DNA from: Bacteroidales bacterium
GTDB taxonomy: Bacteria > Bacteroidota > Bacteroidia > Bacteroidales > P3
Reading direction: 5' to 3'
Assembly: GCA_017647785.1 (NCBI GenBank)
Contig: JAGCJW010000011.1
Span: forward strand, 1-59,714
DNA: 59,714 nucleotides
Shown: in pieces, positions 24,576-36,176 of the stretch
Position numbering within the stretch: the first letter of the stretch is position 1
How the letters are laid out: each line of letters opens with the position of its first letter
Program-made: the position numbers and the translations under genes
Notes under the pieces: model-generated
What the model was told of the DNA's origin: nothing
The model's database searches: none
Seen by the model: only the letters and a program-made list of their open reading frames with translations

Positions 24576-27026
24576 ATGAAACGTTATATAACTGTTGTTT
24601 TTTGCCTTTTGAGTGTTTTTTCTCAGGCACAGATGCGAGTTTGGTTTGATAAGCCTACTCATTCTCTTGATACGCTTTCTTTCTATGACTATTCTGCTGA
24701 TTGGGAGTGGGAAAATGTTTCTTTGCCTATTGGAAATGGCTCTTTGGGGGCAAATGTTTTAGGCTCTGTTGCAATAGAACGTTTAACGCTTAACGAAAAA
24801 TCGCTTTGGAGAGGTGGGCCTAATGTTTCTGATAGCGCATCTTATTATTGGAATATTAACAAACAATCCTCTCATCTTTTGAAAGAGATTCGTCAAGCCT
24901 TTCTTGAAAAAGATTATTCAAAGGCAGACTCTCTTACTCGTAAGAATTTCAATGGTTATGCAGCATACGAGGCTTGGAATGAAAAGCCTTTTCGCTTTGG
25001 CTCTTACACAACCTTGGGCGAGCTTTGTATTTACACACATTTAAACGAAGAAAACACTTCCAATTATAAAAGAATGCTTTTGCTTGATTCGGCTTTGGCA
25101 AAAGTGGAGTTTGAAAACAACGGCACAATCTACCAAAGGGAATATTTTGCGTCTTATCCCGATAGTGTGATTGTTTGTAAATTTACTGCCAATCAACCAA
25201 AGAAACAAAATTTAGAGTTCTTTTACAGACCAAATCCCGAAGCGAATATAGAAATTACGAAAATTAACGAAAACGAACTTTTGTTTAAAGGAGCGTTAAA
25301 GGAGAATAAAATGCAGTTTTCTTTGAGATTTAAAATTAAATCAAAGAATGGTTGCGTTAAAGCAAAGGAAAATGGGCGTATTATTGTGGAAAATAGCGAT
25401 GAGGTAGTGTTAGTTTTAGCAGGAGATACGGATTATTTTATGAATTTCAATCCTGATTTTTCTGACACAAAGACCTACGCAAAAGTAAACCCTATTAAAA
25501 CAACAGAAAAGACGATTAAAAAAATAAAAAACAAAGACTACCAAGACTTAAAGCAAAGACACGTAGAGGATTATGCAAAATTATTTAATAGACTTTCGCT
25601 AAAACTTAATCCAAATCAAGAAAGAAAAGATTTACCAACCGATTTGCGTCTTGAAAATTATAGAAAAGGAGAAAAAGACTTTGCCTTGGAAGAGTTATAC
25701 TTTAATTTCGGAAGATATTTGACTATCGCTTCTTCACGAAAAGGCAATTTGCCAAGCAATCTTCAAGGAATATGGGCAAGGGGAGTAGATGGCGATTGGA
25801 GAGTTGATTACCATAATAACATAAACCTACAAATGAATTATTGGTTAGCAAGCCCTGCCAATTTGATTGAATGTAATATTCCGCTGATTGACTACATTCG
25901 CACATTGATTCTACCAGGACGACAAACCGCAAAGGCGTATTATGATGCAAGAGGTTGGACTGCCTCAATTTCTTCTAACATATTTGGATTTACTTCTCCG
26001 TTAAGTAGCGAGGATATGAGTTGGAATTTTTCTCCAATGGCAGGACCGTGGCTTGCACTTCATCTTTGGGATTATTATGATTACAGTCGAGATAAACAAT
26101 ACTTAGAAAAAATAGCCTACGATATAATAAAGGAAAGTGCAAACTTTACAGTAGATTATCTATGGCAAAGACCCGATGGAATTTATACCGCTTGCCCTTC
26201 AACCTCTCCCGAACATGGACCAATAGATGAAGGAGCTACTTTTGCTAATGCCGTTGCAAGAGAAATATTGCTTTGTGCCATAAAATCAGCAGAGGTATTA
26301 GAAAAAGACAAACTTCAAAGGGAAGAATGGGAAAGCGTATTGAAAAAAATAATGCCTTATAAAATAGGACGTTATGGGCAACTTATGGAATGGAGCAAAG
26401 ATATTGATGACCCAAAAGATGAACATCGTCATGTAAATCATTTATTTGGACTTCACCCCGGCACAACTATTTCGCCAAGTCTTACGCCCGATTTAGCAGA
26501 AGCCTCAAAGGTTGTTTTAAATCATAGAGGCGATGGAGCAACAGGTTGGAGTATGGGTTGGAAAATCAATCAATGGGCAAGGCTTTGCGATGGTGATAGA
26601 GCATACCTTTTGTTTAATAATTTGCTTTCCGAAGGAACGTTAAACAATCTTTGGGATTCTCACCCACCTTTTCAGATTGACGGAAATTTTGGCGGTAGTG
26701 CTGGAATTTTAGAAATGCTTTTGCAATCACATTTAGGCTTTTTGCATATCCTTCCTGCACTTCCACAGGCGTGGAGCGAAGGGGAATTGAAAGGAGTCTT
26801 AGCAAGAGGAGGTTTTGAACTTGATATTGTTTGGGAAAAAGGCGAATTGAAAGAAATAATCGTTAAATCCAATGCAGGAGAAGAATGCAATCTTCTTTAC
26901 AAAGACGCAAAACTATCTTTCAAAACAAAGAAAGGACATTCGTATCTAATAAAATACGAAAACGGAAGATTGATAAGGAAGAGATTTAGTAAGCCTTTAC
27001 AGCTGTACCGCTTACAAAAGCCATAA
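24576..27026 (+). CDS. glycoside hydrolase family 95, alpha-L-fucosidase-like, secreted
   Basis: From MKRYITVVFCLLSVFSQAQ (signal peptide) the protein is 816 aa, the usual GH95 size. It has the N-terminal beta-sandwich (LPIGNGSLGANVLG, LTLNEKSLWRGGP) and the (alpha/alpha)6 barrel with NLQGIWARG, NNINLQMNYW (the catalytic Asn pair), TSPEHG (general acid Glu), and GATGWSMGWKINQWARLCDG with FQIDGNFGG. GH95 enzymes remove alpha-1,2-fucose or alpha-L-galactose from host or plant glycans by inversion. The last 41 bp overlap the convergent YbjQ-like gene. No SusCD pair is adjacent, so it stands alone. Confidence 0.93.
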   Translation: MKRYITVVFCLLSVFSQAQMRVWFDKPTHSLDTLSFYDYSADWEWENVSLPIGNGSLGANVLGSVAIERLTLNEKSLWRGGPNVSDSASYYWNINKQSSHLLKEIRQAFLEKDYSKADSLTRKNFNGYAAYEAWNEKPFRFGSYTTLGELCIYTHLNEENTSNYKRMLLLDSALAKVEFENNGTIYQREYFASYPDSVIVCKFTANQPKKQNLEFFYRPNPEANIEITKINENELLFKGALKENKMQFSLRFKIKSKNGCVKAKENGRIIVENSDEVVLVLAGDTDYFMNFNPDFSDTKTYAKVNPIKTTEKTIKKIKNKDYQDLKQRHVEDYAKLFNRLSLKLNPNQERKDLPTDLRLENYRKGEKDFALEELYFNFGRYLTIASSRKGNLPSNLQGIWARGVDGDWRVDYHNNINLQMNYWLASPANLIECNIPLIDYIRTLILPGRQTAKAYYDARGWTASISSNIFGFTSPLSSEDMSWNFSPMAGPWLALHLWDYYDYSRDKQYLEKIAYDIIKESANFTVDYLWQRPDGIYTACPSTSPEHGPIDEGATFANAVAREILLCAIKSAEVLEKDKLQREEWESVLKKIMPYKIGRYGQLMEWSKDIDDPKDEHRHVNHLFGLHPGTTISPSLTPDLAEASKVVLNHRGDGATGWSMGWKINQWARLCDGDRAYLLFNNLLSEGTLNNLWDSHPPFQIDGNFGGSAGILEMLLQSHLGFLHILPALPQAWSEGELKGVLARGGFELDIVWEKGELKEIIVKSNAGEECNLLYKDAKLSFKTKKGHSYLIKYENGRLIRKRFSKPLQLYRLQKP

Positions 27027-27300
27027 CGTATGAGCCACCGCTGAAATCATCTACCGAAAAGTTGATGCCGACAATAGCGTTTGCTCCAAGTTTTGTAGCT
27101 CTTTCTTCCATTTGTTTTAAAGCTGTCTGTTTAGCTTCAAACAAAGCACTTTCGTATCCCGAACTTCGATTTTTCTTATCAGGGTCTTGACGTTTGAGAA
27201 AGGGGTTCAATTGAAGTTTAACCACTATTTCCCCTGTTACAATACCGAGATAGGTCGCAATTTGCTTCCCTTCAATATTGTTCGTCGTTGTTATTATCAT
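26986..27300 (-). CDS. YbjQ/UPF0145 family protein
   Basis: A 104-aa protein of the YbjQ family. Its features are an N-terminal TTTNNIEGKQI strand, then GIVTGE, an ALKQMEERATKLGANAIVGI helix-strand unit and a final strand. Members form pentamers of unknown role. It lies 7 bp after the PspC-like gene, in one operon with it, and its 3' end overlaps the GH95 gene. Confidence 0.88.
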   Translation of the reverse strand: MIITTTNNIEGKQIATYLGIVTGEIVVKLQLNPFLKRQDPDKKNRSSGYESALFEAKQTALKQMEERATKLGANAIVGINFSVDDFSGGSYVMAFVSGTAVKAY

Positions 27301-27307
27301 ACTAATA

Positions 27308-27496
27308 TTATTGATTTGGATTAGTTTGCATAACTAACGCAGCGACTATGTATGCTAATATTCCTGCGCCTCCGCAAAGTACAAATATGATAAGTAATAA
27401 TCTTACAATTGTTGGGTCAATTTCAAAATATTCTGCAAACCCTCCACAAACACCACAAAGTTTTTTGTTGATTCTTGAACGATATAATTTTTTCAT
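27308..27496 (-). CDS. PspC-domain membrane protein
   Basis: A 62-aa protein that is almost only a PspC domain. KKLCGVCGGFAEYFEIDPTI is the typical motif, followed by one hydrophobic segment (VRLLLIIFVLCGGAGILAYI). PspC proteins sense envelope stress at the inner membrane, but this short form has no visible signalling part. Its promoter is half of the symmetric pair at 27530-27566. Confidence 0.9.
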   Translation of the reverse strand: MKKLYRSRINKKLCGVCGGFAEYFEIDPTIVRLLLIIFVLCGGAGILAYIVAALVMQTNPNQ

Positions 27497-27529
27497 AGCT
27501 TTATTTATTTTTGAGTTTCTTTACAATAT

Positions 27530-27566
27530 GCAAATATACGAAAAAATAATTTTATCGTATATTTGC
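27530..27566. promoter_or_regulatory. symmetric divergent promoter pair
   Basis: GCAAATATACGA (27530-27541) and TCGTATATTTGC (27555-27566) are exact inverted copies. Each contains TATATTTG, one -7 box firing left into pspC-ybjQ and one firing right into the acetyltransferase gene. Confidence 0.7.
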
Positions 27567-27589
27567 TTTCTGAAATTTTTAAAATGATT

Positions 27590-28102
27590 ATGAATAGAGA
27601 AACATTGGTTTGGCGATTGGCTGAAAAGAAAGATGTAGATAAAATAGTGGAAATTATTGCAGGAGCAGTAAAAAGACTTGCACAAGCTGGGATAAATCAA
27701 TGGCAAAACGGCTATCCTAATAGGGATGTGGTGATTGCGGACATTGAAAAGGGAGTTGGCAGAGTTGTGTGCAAGGGAGCTGAAATTCTTATCTATGGTG
27801 CGTTGGTTTATTCGGGAGAAAAGGCATACGATGACTTAAAAGGAGGGGAGTGGTTAATGGATACGCAAGACTATGCTACAATTCACAGAGTTTGTGTGGT
27901 GAATAATGGAGTTGGAAAGGGTTATGGTAAAATTTTTATGACCTTTGCAGAAGATGAGGTAAAGAAAACGTTCCGCAGTATAAGGATTGACACACACCCC
28001 GACAACAAAATAATGCAGTCAATGGTAGAGAGTCTCAATTATTCCTACTGCGGAACGGTTATGTATGAAAGTTTACGATTGGCTTACGAGAAGTTGCTCT
28101 AA
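27590..28102 (+). CDS. GNAT-family N-acetyltransferase
   Basis: About 170 aa. It has the GNAT pattern: an N-terminal WRLAEKKDVDKIVEIIAGA helix, beta strands, the acetyl-CoA motif region VCVVNNGVGKGYGKIFMTFA, and a C-terminal HPDNKIMQSMVESLNYSYCG. The substrate is unknown. ATGs at 27584 and 27590 are both possible. Earlier in-frame codons overlap the promoter -7 box at 27558-27565. The last 30 bp overlap the convergent phosphatase gene. Confidence 0.88.
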   Translation: MNRETLVWRLAEKKDVDKIVEIIAGAVKRLAQAGINQWQNGYPNRDVVIADIEKGVGRVVCKGAEILIYGALVYSGEKAYDDLKGGEWLMDTQDYATIHRVCVVNNGVGKGYGKIFMTFAEDEVKKTFRSIRIDTHPDNKIMQSMVESLNYSYCGTVMYESLRLAYEKLL

Positions 28103-28534
28103 TAAGGCATTGCATGCAAGAGATATGTCTTGCCATGTGGCTTCAAAGTCGCCTGTGTACCATGGGTCTGCAACGTCTTTGTTTTTTCCTGCGTAGCTCA
28201 TCATTAACGAAACTTTACCTTGAGGGTCCTCGCTAACGAATGGTACAAGGTTTCTAAGGTTATTTCTATCCATAGCAATGATATAGTCAAATTCTTCGTA
28301 GTCTTTTTTTGTTATTTGACGCGCTGTCTTTCCTGCACACGAGATATTATGTTGAGCAAGTTTTGCTTTTGCAGGTGGATAGACTGAGTTGCCGATTTCT
28401 TCTCTGCTTGTAGCACAAGATTCTATGTAAAACCTATCTGCAATGCCACGTTTAGCAACTAAATCCTTCATTATAAATTCTGCCATTGGGCTTCTGCAAA
28501 TATTTCCGTGGCAGACAAAAAGTATTCTTATCAT
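28073..28534 (-). CDS. low-molecular-weight protein tyrosine phosphatase
   Basis: A 153-aa LMW-PTP. The P-loop CHGNICRS (C8 to S15, nucleophile C8) is followed by the typical SCATS, and the general acid Asp is in DPWYTGDF. In bacteria such enzymes act on tyrosine kinases of polysaccharide export or on low-specificity substrates; no kinase is adjacent. It is 13 bp downstream of the DUF456 gene and probably cotranscribed with it. Confidence 0.93.
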   Translation of the reverse strand: MIRILFVCHGNICRSPMAEFIMKDLVAKRGIADRFYIESCATSREEIGNSVYPPAKAKLAQHNISCAGKTARQITKKDYEEFDYIIAMDRNNLRNLVPFVSEDPQGKVSLMMSYAGKNKDVADPWYTGDFEATWQDISLACNALLEQLLVSQS

Positions 28535-28547
28535 TTTGTTTTAGTGT

Positions 28548-29063
28548 TTAAAATAAGTAATTCCAGCAGTCTTTGATTATGAAACCTAAGGCTATAATTC
28601 CGTATATTGTTTTTATGAAAGTGCCAACTAAAAAGCCAATAAATGAACCTATTGCTGACTTTGTTGCATTTTCTTTATTGCCATAGTATTTTTCTCCTAT
28701 GTAAGCTCCAAGGAAAGGTCCAAGTATGATTCCGAAAATGCCGAAAGGTCCTAAGCTTATACCTAATACAGGTAGTACAAATATACTTACGATAAGCCCT
28801 ATTGTACTTCCTCTTACTCCTGCTTTTGTTCCTCCAAATTTCTTAGTGCCATAGATTGGTATTATATAGTCTAAAATTGTAATTGCTATGGCTATGATTG
28901 CCATAACAATGAGAAGGTTTGTATTTGCTTGAAAAGTTGGAAGAAAAATTAAGATTAACAATCCGATATAACTAAGAGGAGTACCTGGAAGTCCGGGTAC
29001 AATAGCTCCAATCAAGCCAATAATTCCTAATAATAAAGCAAAAATAATTATAAGGTAAGTCAT
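28548..29063 (-). CDS. DUF456 family membrane protein
   Basis: A 171-aa protein with at least four hydrophobic segments and the glycine-rich repeats GLIGAIVPGLPGTPLSYIGL and GPFGIFGIILGPFLGAYIGE typical of DUF456. Its function is unknown. It lies 11 bp after the C69 peptidase gene on the same strand. Confidence 0.88.
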   Translation of the reverse strand: MTYLIIIFALLLGIIGLIGAIVPGLPGTPLSYIGLLILIFLPTFQANTNLLIVMAIIAIAITILDYIIPIYGTKKFGGTKAGVRGSTIGLIVSIFVLPVLGISLGPFGIFGIILGPFLGAYIGEKYYGNKENATKSAIGSFIGFLVGTFIKTIYGIIALGFIIKDCWNYLF

Positions 29064-29074
29064 GGTGTTTTATT

Positions 29075-30778
29075 TTAATGAACTTTTAAAATTTCTCCAT
29101 TATCTTTTACAATAGTTTCATACCATTTTGCAGGATATTGTGGTTGTTTTGGCATAACGCATTGACCTTTTCTGTAAGGGCTTTCAATAAATTTGCCGTC
29201 TTTTTCTTTTTTGATATTGCCGTCAATATATTTTACGATAAGGTATTCTTTTAATTCTGTCCATTCATAGAATGTTGATATGATTCTTTGATTAGAAAAA
29301 TTAGTCATACGTTCTTTTATTTCAGCTTCAGGTATTGAGTCTTTGTAAAGACGAACTATTTTTTTGTCAAAGTTGTTTACGTCCATAATGTAAGATGCTT
29401 CTATTCTTTTTTGTACTTTTCTGATGTCTTTTATCATATCAGAATAGCGTGTGTAAGCGAAATTTGTTACGAAGTTAAACAACCAAAACATTGAGCTTTC
29501 GCTATATTCTATCATTGTTCCGTTGCCTTCTTGCAAGTGTTCATTTACATTTAACATTGAGGTGTAAATTGGCATATAAACCGTAGAATAGGTGTCATCA
29601 ACTCCAAACCACATTAATCCTTTTGCGAAAGTTGGCATGTGTTCTCTTGATTCTATCACCATTGAAAAGCCTGTTTGTTGTGTGGAAATAGCTCTTTCGT
29701 GAACGTATTCTTGACCATTAACTGTAAAATCCATTGGTCTCCAACGGTAAGGACATTTGAAAGGACCTGCTCCAGGGTCTTGTGTCATATCCATTTTAGT
29801 CCCTTGGAAGTGGTCACGCATTAGTTCCATTACGTCTTGAACTGTAAGTTTTTGGTCTGGAACTATCCAAAGTGGCATACGGTTTTGTAGGTTGTATCCC
29901 ATGGCATAGTCTTCGTATTGTTCCATTTGTGAATTGCAACGACGGAAAATAGACCATACGCGTGCCTCACAGCCTCTTGCCGCAGAGAAATTGATTGGTG
30001 CGTATGTGTCAGAGAATGAAAATTCTTGGTCTTTTCCTGTGAAATAGCCTTTTTTGCGTGCAAATGTTATTACATCGTGGCTGTAAACTACTTCTACTTC
30101 TGGACGGAATATGTGTTTAAGATTTTTAGAGCTTATACTTTTGTAATTTTTGCCTGTTTGTAGTGGGAAAGTTGTAATTCTAGCATGGTTAGCGTGTGCA
30201 GAAATACAGCCTTCTGGTATTTTCATCGCTACCCATACGGCTCCCTTTTCTTCTCCCTTTCCAATCATTTCCATAATCCAAACTTCCTTGTCGTCTGCTA
30301 TTGAAAAACTTTCGCCACTTGAACAATAGCCGTATGTTTCCACAAGTTCTGCCATTACTTTTATCGCTTCTCTTGCGTTAGATGCACGTTGTAAAGCAAG
30401 TCTTATTAGGCTTCCATAATCTATTGCGGGTGTTTTGCTTTCTAACTCACTTCTTCCGCCAAAGGTTGTTTCGGTTATTCCTAAGCCTACTTCGTTTGCG
30501 TTACGTATTATGGTGAAAGTGCGCTCTACTTGTGGAATTTGGATTAGAGGTCTGCCATCTCCGTAATCGTAAATCTGCACCATTTCACCAGGTTTGTGTA
30601 CTCCGCCTGCCAAATAGTATAAATCCCCGTAGCGAGTGTGTGAATCGGCAGCGTAGGTTATCATTGTAGAACCATTTACTGAGGCTTTGCGTGTTACTAA
30701 TATGCTTGTGCAAGCAACAGCCTGAGCAAAAAATGTTGAAATAGCTAATATTAAAATGCTTAATCTTACTTTTTTCAT
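29075..30778 (-). CDS. secreted C69-family dipeptidase
   Basis: A 567-aa peptidase C69 (Ntn hydrolase) protein. The signal peptide MKKVRLSILILAISTFFAQA is followed by C23 in ACTSILVTRKAS, which would become the N-terminal nucleophile after processing. STMITYAADSH, SGESFSIADDKEVWIMEMIG and SAHANHARI are family segments. It probably cleaves dipeptides in the periplasm or at the cell surface, matching an amino-acid-fermenting life. The promoter TATCTTTG lies at 30809-30802 on the minus strand. Confidence 0.92.
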   Translation of the reverse strand: MKKVRLSILILAISTFFAQAVACTSILVTRKASVNGSTMITYAADSHTRYGDLYYLAGGVHKPGEMVQIYDYGDGRPLIQIPQVERTFTIIRNANEVGLGITETTFGGRSELESKTPAIDYGSLIRLALQRASNAREAIKVMAELVETYGYCSSGESFSIADDKEVWIMEMIGKGEEKGAVWVAMKIPEGCISAHANHARITTFPLQTGKNYKSISSKNLKHIFRPEVEVVYSHDVITFARKKGYFTGKDQEFSFSDTYAPINFSAARGCEARVWSIFRRCNSQMEQYEDYAMGYNLQNRMPLWIVPDQKLTVQDVMELMRDHFQGTKMDMTQDPGAGPFKCPYRWRPMDFTVNGQEYVHERAISTQQTGFSMVIESREHMPTFAKGLMWFGVDDTYSTVYMPIYTSMLNVNEHLQEGNGTMIEYSESSMFWLFNFVTNFAYTRYSDMIKDIRKVQKRIEASYIMDVNNFDKKIVRLYKDSIPEAEIKERMTNFSNQRIISTFYEWTELKEYLIVKYIDGNIKKEKDGKFIESPYRKGQCVMPKQPQYPAKWYETIVKDNGEILKVH

Positions 30779-30801
30779 CTTGTTTATTTGTTTAGTTTTT
30801 G

Positions 30802-30809
30802 CAAAGATA
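30802..30809 (-). promoter_or_regulatory. promoter -7 of the C69 dipeptidase gene
   Basis: TATCTTTG on the minus strand, with TTG at 30830-30828, 18 bp away. The gap 30779-30900 also contains three CTTTG/CAAAG motifs. Confidence 0.6.
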
Positions 30810-30900
30810 GGAATAAAAAAAATAAAGCAAAGAATTAAAAAATTATTTCTTTGCTTTATTAAATTATTTCTTTACTTTATTTTTCTAACTCTTAGAGTTA

Positions 30901-31389
30901 TTATCTGATTCTTTCAGAGTCTCTTACCATTTTTTCATCTTTTTTAATAGCTCTTTGTGCTAAGATAAAGAATAATACTTGTGCCATTGGCAAATAGGAA
31001 GAAACGCCGTAGATTGTTTTGGTTACTTCTATGTTTTGAAGTTTTATTGCTGTTTCTTGTGAGGAAATTATCCACAATAAAAGCAATCCAACATATATTG
31101 TAGAGAGTAAGAAACCAAATGCTGTGATTTTCATTTGCAATGGACGGTTTTTGTAAAGGAATATGGCAACTAAAGCTAATATTCCACTTGCTACAGGAAA
31201 TAATATTGCATTCCAAGCTATGCTTTCTTGAGGTAAAGATGTTGTTTCTGCTGAAACTGCTTCTGGAATTAGATTATATTCGGTAGCATCGTATTTGTCT
31301 GTTTCAAATACTGCTAATGGAAAACAAAAACTTGCTACTGATAATGCTAATACAATAACTAAATAAAGGCTTTGTATTCTTTGTATCAT
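30901..31389 (-). CDS. DUF4293 family membrane protein
   Basis: A 162-aa protein with four predicted membrane helices and the N-terminal MIQRIQSLYLVIV of DUF4293, a family of unknown function found in Bacteroidota. The C-terminus is charged and cytoplasmic in prediction. It lies downstream of groEL, beyond a terminator. Confidence 0.88.
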   Translation of the reverse strand: MIQRIQSLYLVIVLALSVASFCFPLAVFETDKYDATEYNLIPEAVSAETTSLPQESIAWNAILFPVASGILALVAIFLYKNRPLQMKITAFGFLLSTIYVGLLLLWIISSQETAIKLQNIEVTKTIYGVSSYLPMAQVLFFILAQRAIKKDEKMVRDSERIR

Positions 31390-31403
31390 AATCTCTTTGT
31401 GTT

Positions 31404-31443
31404 AAAAAACAATAAGCCCAAGAAAGTAATTCTTGAGCTTATT
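31404..31443 (-). terminator. groES-groEL terminator
   Basis: On the minus strand AATAAGCTCAAGAA (31443-31430) pairs with TTCTTGGGCTTATT (31424-31411) over 14 bp with one wobble pair, followed by GTTTTTT. Confidence 0.85.
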
Positions 31444-31452
31444 ATTTATCTA

Positions 31453-33093
<1,641 letters not shown>

Positions 33094-33372
33094 TTAGATG
33101 ATTGCGTAAATATCGTTTTCTCTCATAATTAGGTAATCAATACCATCAATTGCTATTTCTGTTCCAGAATATTTTCCGTAAAGTACTTGATCGCCTACTT
33201 TAACGCTCATAGGTTCGTCTTTTTTTCCTGGTCCTACTGCTACAACTTCCCCTCTCATTGGTTTTTCTTTTGCAGTGTCTGGAATAATTATACCTGATGC
33301 AGTTTTTTGTTCCATTTCTGCAGGTTTAATCAAAACTCTGTCAGATAAAGGTCTAACGTTTACATTTGCCAT
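33094..33372 (-). CDS. groES: 10-kDa co-chaperonin GroES
   Basis: A 92-aa GroES with [11 protein letters not shown] at the start, the mobile-loop region [15 protein letters not shown] and [11 protein letters not shown] clear GGAGA lies 8 bp before the ATG (33385-33381), which is uncommon in this phylum. The upstream gap holds a 19-bp palindrome. Confidence 0.98.
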   Translation of the reverse strand: MANVNVRPLSDRVLIKPAEMEQKTASGIIIPDTAKEKPMRGEVVAVGPGKKDEPMSVKVGDQVLYGKYSGTEIAIDGIDYLIMRENDIYAII

Positions 33373-33456
33373 TTCGTTAATCTCCTATATTATTTTGTTA
33401 TTTATAAATATACTTCTTTAAACACTAGAAGGGAATTTTTGTTCCAAATTAATTCT

Positions 33457-33475
33457 TTATGACAATTTGTCATAA
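33457..33475. promoter_or_regulatory. 19-bp palindrome upstream of groES
   Basis: TTATGACAATTTGTCATAA is a perfect palindrome around a central T, 85 bp upstream of the groES start and 8 bp past the valS stop. It is not a CIRCE element and lacks a T tract, so an operator is more likely than a terminator. Confidence 0.5.
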
Positions 33476-33482
33476 AATACTC

Positions 33483-36113
33483 CTATAAGAATGCTTTTAA
33501 TTGTTCTTTAAGTGTTTCTATTTTTTGTTCTGCATCTGAAAGTTTCTTTCTTTCCATCGCTACAACTTGTTCTGGTGCTTTGCTTACGAAACTTTCGTTT
33601 GATAGCTTTTTCATTACAGATGCTTTAAAGCCTTCGTAATATTGTATGTCTGCTTGAATTTTCTTTATTTCTTCCTCTTTGTTTACATTATCTGTCAAAG
33701 GAACAAAGAATTCAAGTGTTCTAACCATTTTAGCAATAGCTTTTTCTACTTTGTTTTCGCATGCTTCAAGTGTGTCAAGGTTACAAAGCTTGCAAATAAT
33801 ATCGCTATACTTTTCTATTATTGAACCTTCTGCAGATTTTGTGAAATAAACTTGAAGGGCAATTTTTTGAGCTATATTCTTTTCGTTTCTGATGCTACGA
33901 ACAGCTGTAATAAACTCTTCAACAAATTCAAATTCGTTTAATAAAGCCTCATTAACCTCTGTAGTTTCTGGCATCAAGGCTTGCATTATAAAGTCGTTTT
34001 CTTTTCTTTCTTTAATTATGTGGTAAACTTCTTCGCTGACAAAAGGCATGAATGGGTGAAGAATTTTCATCACCTCTTCAAATATATCAAGTGTAGCTTC
34101 GTAAGTTTTTCTATCTATTGGAGCTTGGTAAGCAGGTTTAATTATTTCAAGATACCAAGAGCATAAATCGTCCCACACGAATTTATAAACATTCATTAAA
34201 GATTCAGATAAACGATATTTAGAGAAGTCGTCTTCTAAATCACATAATGTTTTATTCATTTTAGCTCTAAACCATTCAATAGCTTGAGCAGAACTCTTTG
34301 GTTGTTCAATATCTTCAACAGTCCAAGATGTGATTAAACGTAAAGCATTCCAAATTTTGTTTGAGAAGTTTCTTCCTTGTTCGCAATAGCTTTCGTCAAA
34401 AGGTAAGTCGTTTCCTGCAGGAGATGCTAATAACATACCCATTCTTACTCCGTCTGCTCCATATTTTTCGATAAGTTCAATTGGGTCTGGACTATTTCCA
34501 AGACTCTTACTCATCTTACGACCTAATTTATCTCTTACTATACCTGTGAAATAAACATTTTTAAAAGGAACTTCTTTGTTGTATTCCAATCCTGCCATAA
34601 TCATTCTTGCTACCCAGAAGAAAATGATTTCTGGAGCAGTGATTAAGTCATTTGTTGGATAGTAATATTTTATTTCTTCATTGTTTGGATTTCTTATTCC
34701 GTCAAAAACGCTTATCGGCCATAACCAAGAAGAAAACCAAGTATCCAAAACATCTTCATCTTGTCTTAAATCATTCAATGTGTAGTTTTCGTTTGGATAA
34801 AGTTCTTGTGCTTTTAATAAAGCTTCTTCTTTAGTTTTTGCTACGACAAATTCTCTATTTGGTAAATGGTAAGCAGGTATTCTTTGTCCCCACCATAATT
34901 GACGAGAAATACACCAGTCTTTTACATTCTCCATCCAGTGTCTATAAGTGTTTTTGAACTTAGCAGGGTGGAATTTGATAGTGTCGTTCATTACAACCTC
35001 AAGAGCAGGTTTTGCTAAATCTTCCATTTTTAAGAACCATTGTAAAGATAATTTAGGTTCTATTACAGCGTTTGTTCTTTCTGAACAACCAACTTTATTG
35101 TTGTAGTCTTCTATCTTAAACATTAAGTCTGCTGCTTCAAGGTCTTTTGCAATTTTCTTTCTGCAATCAAATCTATCTAAACTCGCATACTCTTTTCCGT
35201 TTTCGTTTAATGTTCCGTTATCATTGAATATATCAATTGAGTCAAGCTTGTGTTTTAATCCTAAATTATAGTCGTTGATGTCGTGGGCAGGAGTTATTTT
35301 TAAAGCACCAGTACCAAACTCTCTATCTACATATTCGTCAAATATAATAGGAATGCTTCTTTCAACTATTGGAATTATTACTTTTTTACCTTTTAAGTGA
35401 GTGTATCTTTCATCTTCAGGGTGAACGCAAACAGCAGTATCGCCTAAAATTGTTTCAGGACGTGTAGTAGCTACAATTAAAAACTCTTCTGAATCTTCAA
35501 TTTTATATTTTAAATAGTAAAGTTTAGAATTTTGTTCTTTGAAAATAACTTCCTCATCACTAAGAGCTGTTAAGGCAACAGGGTCCCAGTTAACCATTCT
35601 TACGCCTCTATAGATTAATCCTTTGTTGTATAAGTCAACAAATACATCTATTACAGATTCGTAAAGTGCATCTTCCATAGTAAAACGTGTTCTATCCCAA
35701 TCACAAGATGCTCCTAATTTTTTAAGTTGCTCAAGAATTATACCACCATGTTTTTCTTTCCATTCCCATGCATGAGATAAAAATTCTTCTCTGCTAAGAT
35801 TTTTCTTGTCTATTCCTTCTTCTTTAAGTTTTGCAACAACCTTTGCTTCTGTTGCGATTGAAGCATGGTCAGTTCCTGGTACCCAACAAGCATTAAAACC
35901 TTTCATTCTTGCTCTACGAACCAAAACGTCTTGAATGGTGTTATTCAACATGTGACCCATGTGAAGAACTCCTGTTACGTTTGGTGGAGGAATAACTATA
36001 GTGAAAGCTTGTCTTGAATCTGGTTTAGAGCTAAAACATTTGTTTTCTAACCAAGCAGAATACCACTTGTCTTCAACATTCGCTGGATTATATTTACTTG
36101 CTATTTCTGACAT
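33483..36113 (-). CDS. valS: valyl-tRNA synthetase
   Basis: A 876-aa class I synthetase. [14 protein letters not shown] contains the HIGH motif, [12 protein letters not shown] the KMSKS loop, and the editing domain includes [13 protein letters not shown]. The C-terminal ~70 residues form the expected coiled coil. The start [17 protein letters not shown] at 36113 is preferred: 23 further in-frame codons extend upstream across a promoter -7 box (36155-36148) and are unlikely to be translated. Confidence 0.98.
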   Translation of the reverse strand: MSEIASKYNPANVEDKWYSAWLENKCFSSKPDSRQAFTIVIPPPNVTGVLHMGHMLNNTIQDVLVRRARMKGFNACWVPGTDHASIATEAKVVAKLKEEGIDKKNLSREEFLSHAWEWKEKHGGIILEQLKKLGASCDWDRTRFTMEDALYESVIDVFVDLYNKGLIYRGVRMVNWDPVALTALSDEEVIFKEQNSKLYYLKYKIEDSEEFLIVATTRPETILGDTAVCVHPEDERYTHLKGKKVIIPIVERSIPIIFDEYVDREFGTGALKITPAHDINDYNLGLKHKLDSIDIFNDNGTLNENGKEYASLDRFDCRKKIAKDLEAADLMFKIEDYNNKVGCSERTNAVIEPKLSLQWFLKMEDLAKPALEVVMNDTIKFHPAKFKNTYRHWMENVKDWCISRQLWWGQRIPAYHLPNREFVVAKTKEEALLKAQELYPNENYTLNDLRQDEDVLDTWFSSWLWPISVFDGIRNPNNEEIKYYYPTNDLITAPEIIFFWVARMIMAGLEYNKEVPFKNVYFTGIVRDKLGRKMSKSLGNSPDPIELIEKYGADGVRMGMLLASPAGNDLPFDESYCEQGRNFSNKIWNALRLITSWTVEDIEQPKSSAQAIEWFRAKMNKTLCDLEDDFSKYRLSESLMNVYKFVWDDLCSWYLEIIKPAYQAPIDRKTYEATLDIFEEVMKILHPFMPFVSEEVYHIIKERKENDFIMQALMPETTEVNEALLNEFEFVEEFITAVRSIRNEKNIAQKIALQVYFTKSAEGSIIEKYSDIICKLCNLDTLEACENKVEKAIAKMVRTLEFFVPLTDNVNKEEEIKKIQADIQYYEGFKASVMKKLSNESFVSKAPEQVVAMERKKLSDAEQKIETLKEQLKAFL

Positions 36114-36147
36114 AATATGATAATATTTTATATAAAAAATCAAACGG

Positions 36148-36155
36148 CAAAGATA
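36148..36155 (-). promoter_or_regulatory. promoter -7 of valS
   Basis: TATCTTTG on the minus strand, with a start expected near 36142, 29 nt before the valS ATG. No TTG stands at the expected -33 distance. Confidence 0.55.
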
Positions 36156-36176
36156 ACAAAAAATATTGAGACAATA

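Noticed and set aside
33457..33475. Palindrome near groES as valS terminator
   Set aside because: No T tract follows on the minus strand and the short centre would not form a good RNA loop; an operator fits better.
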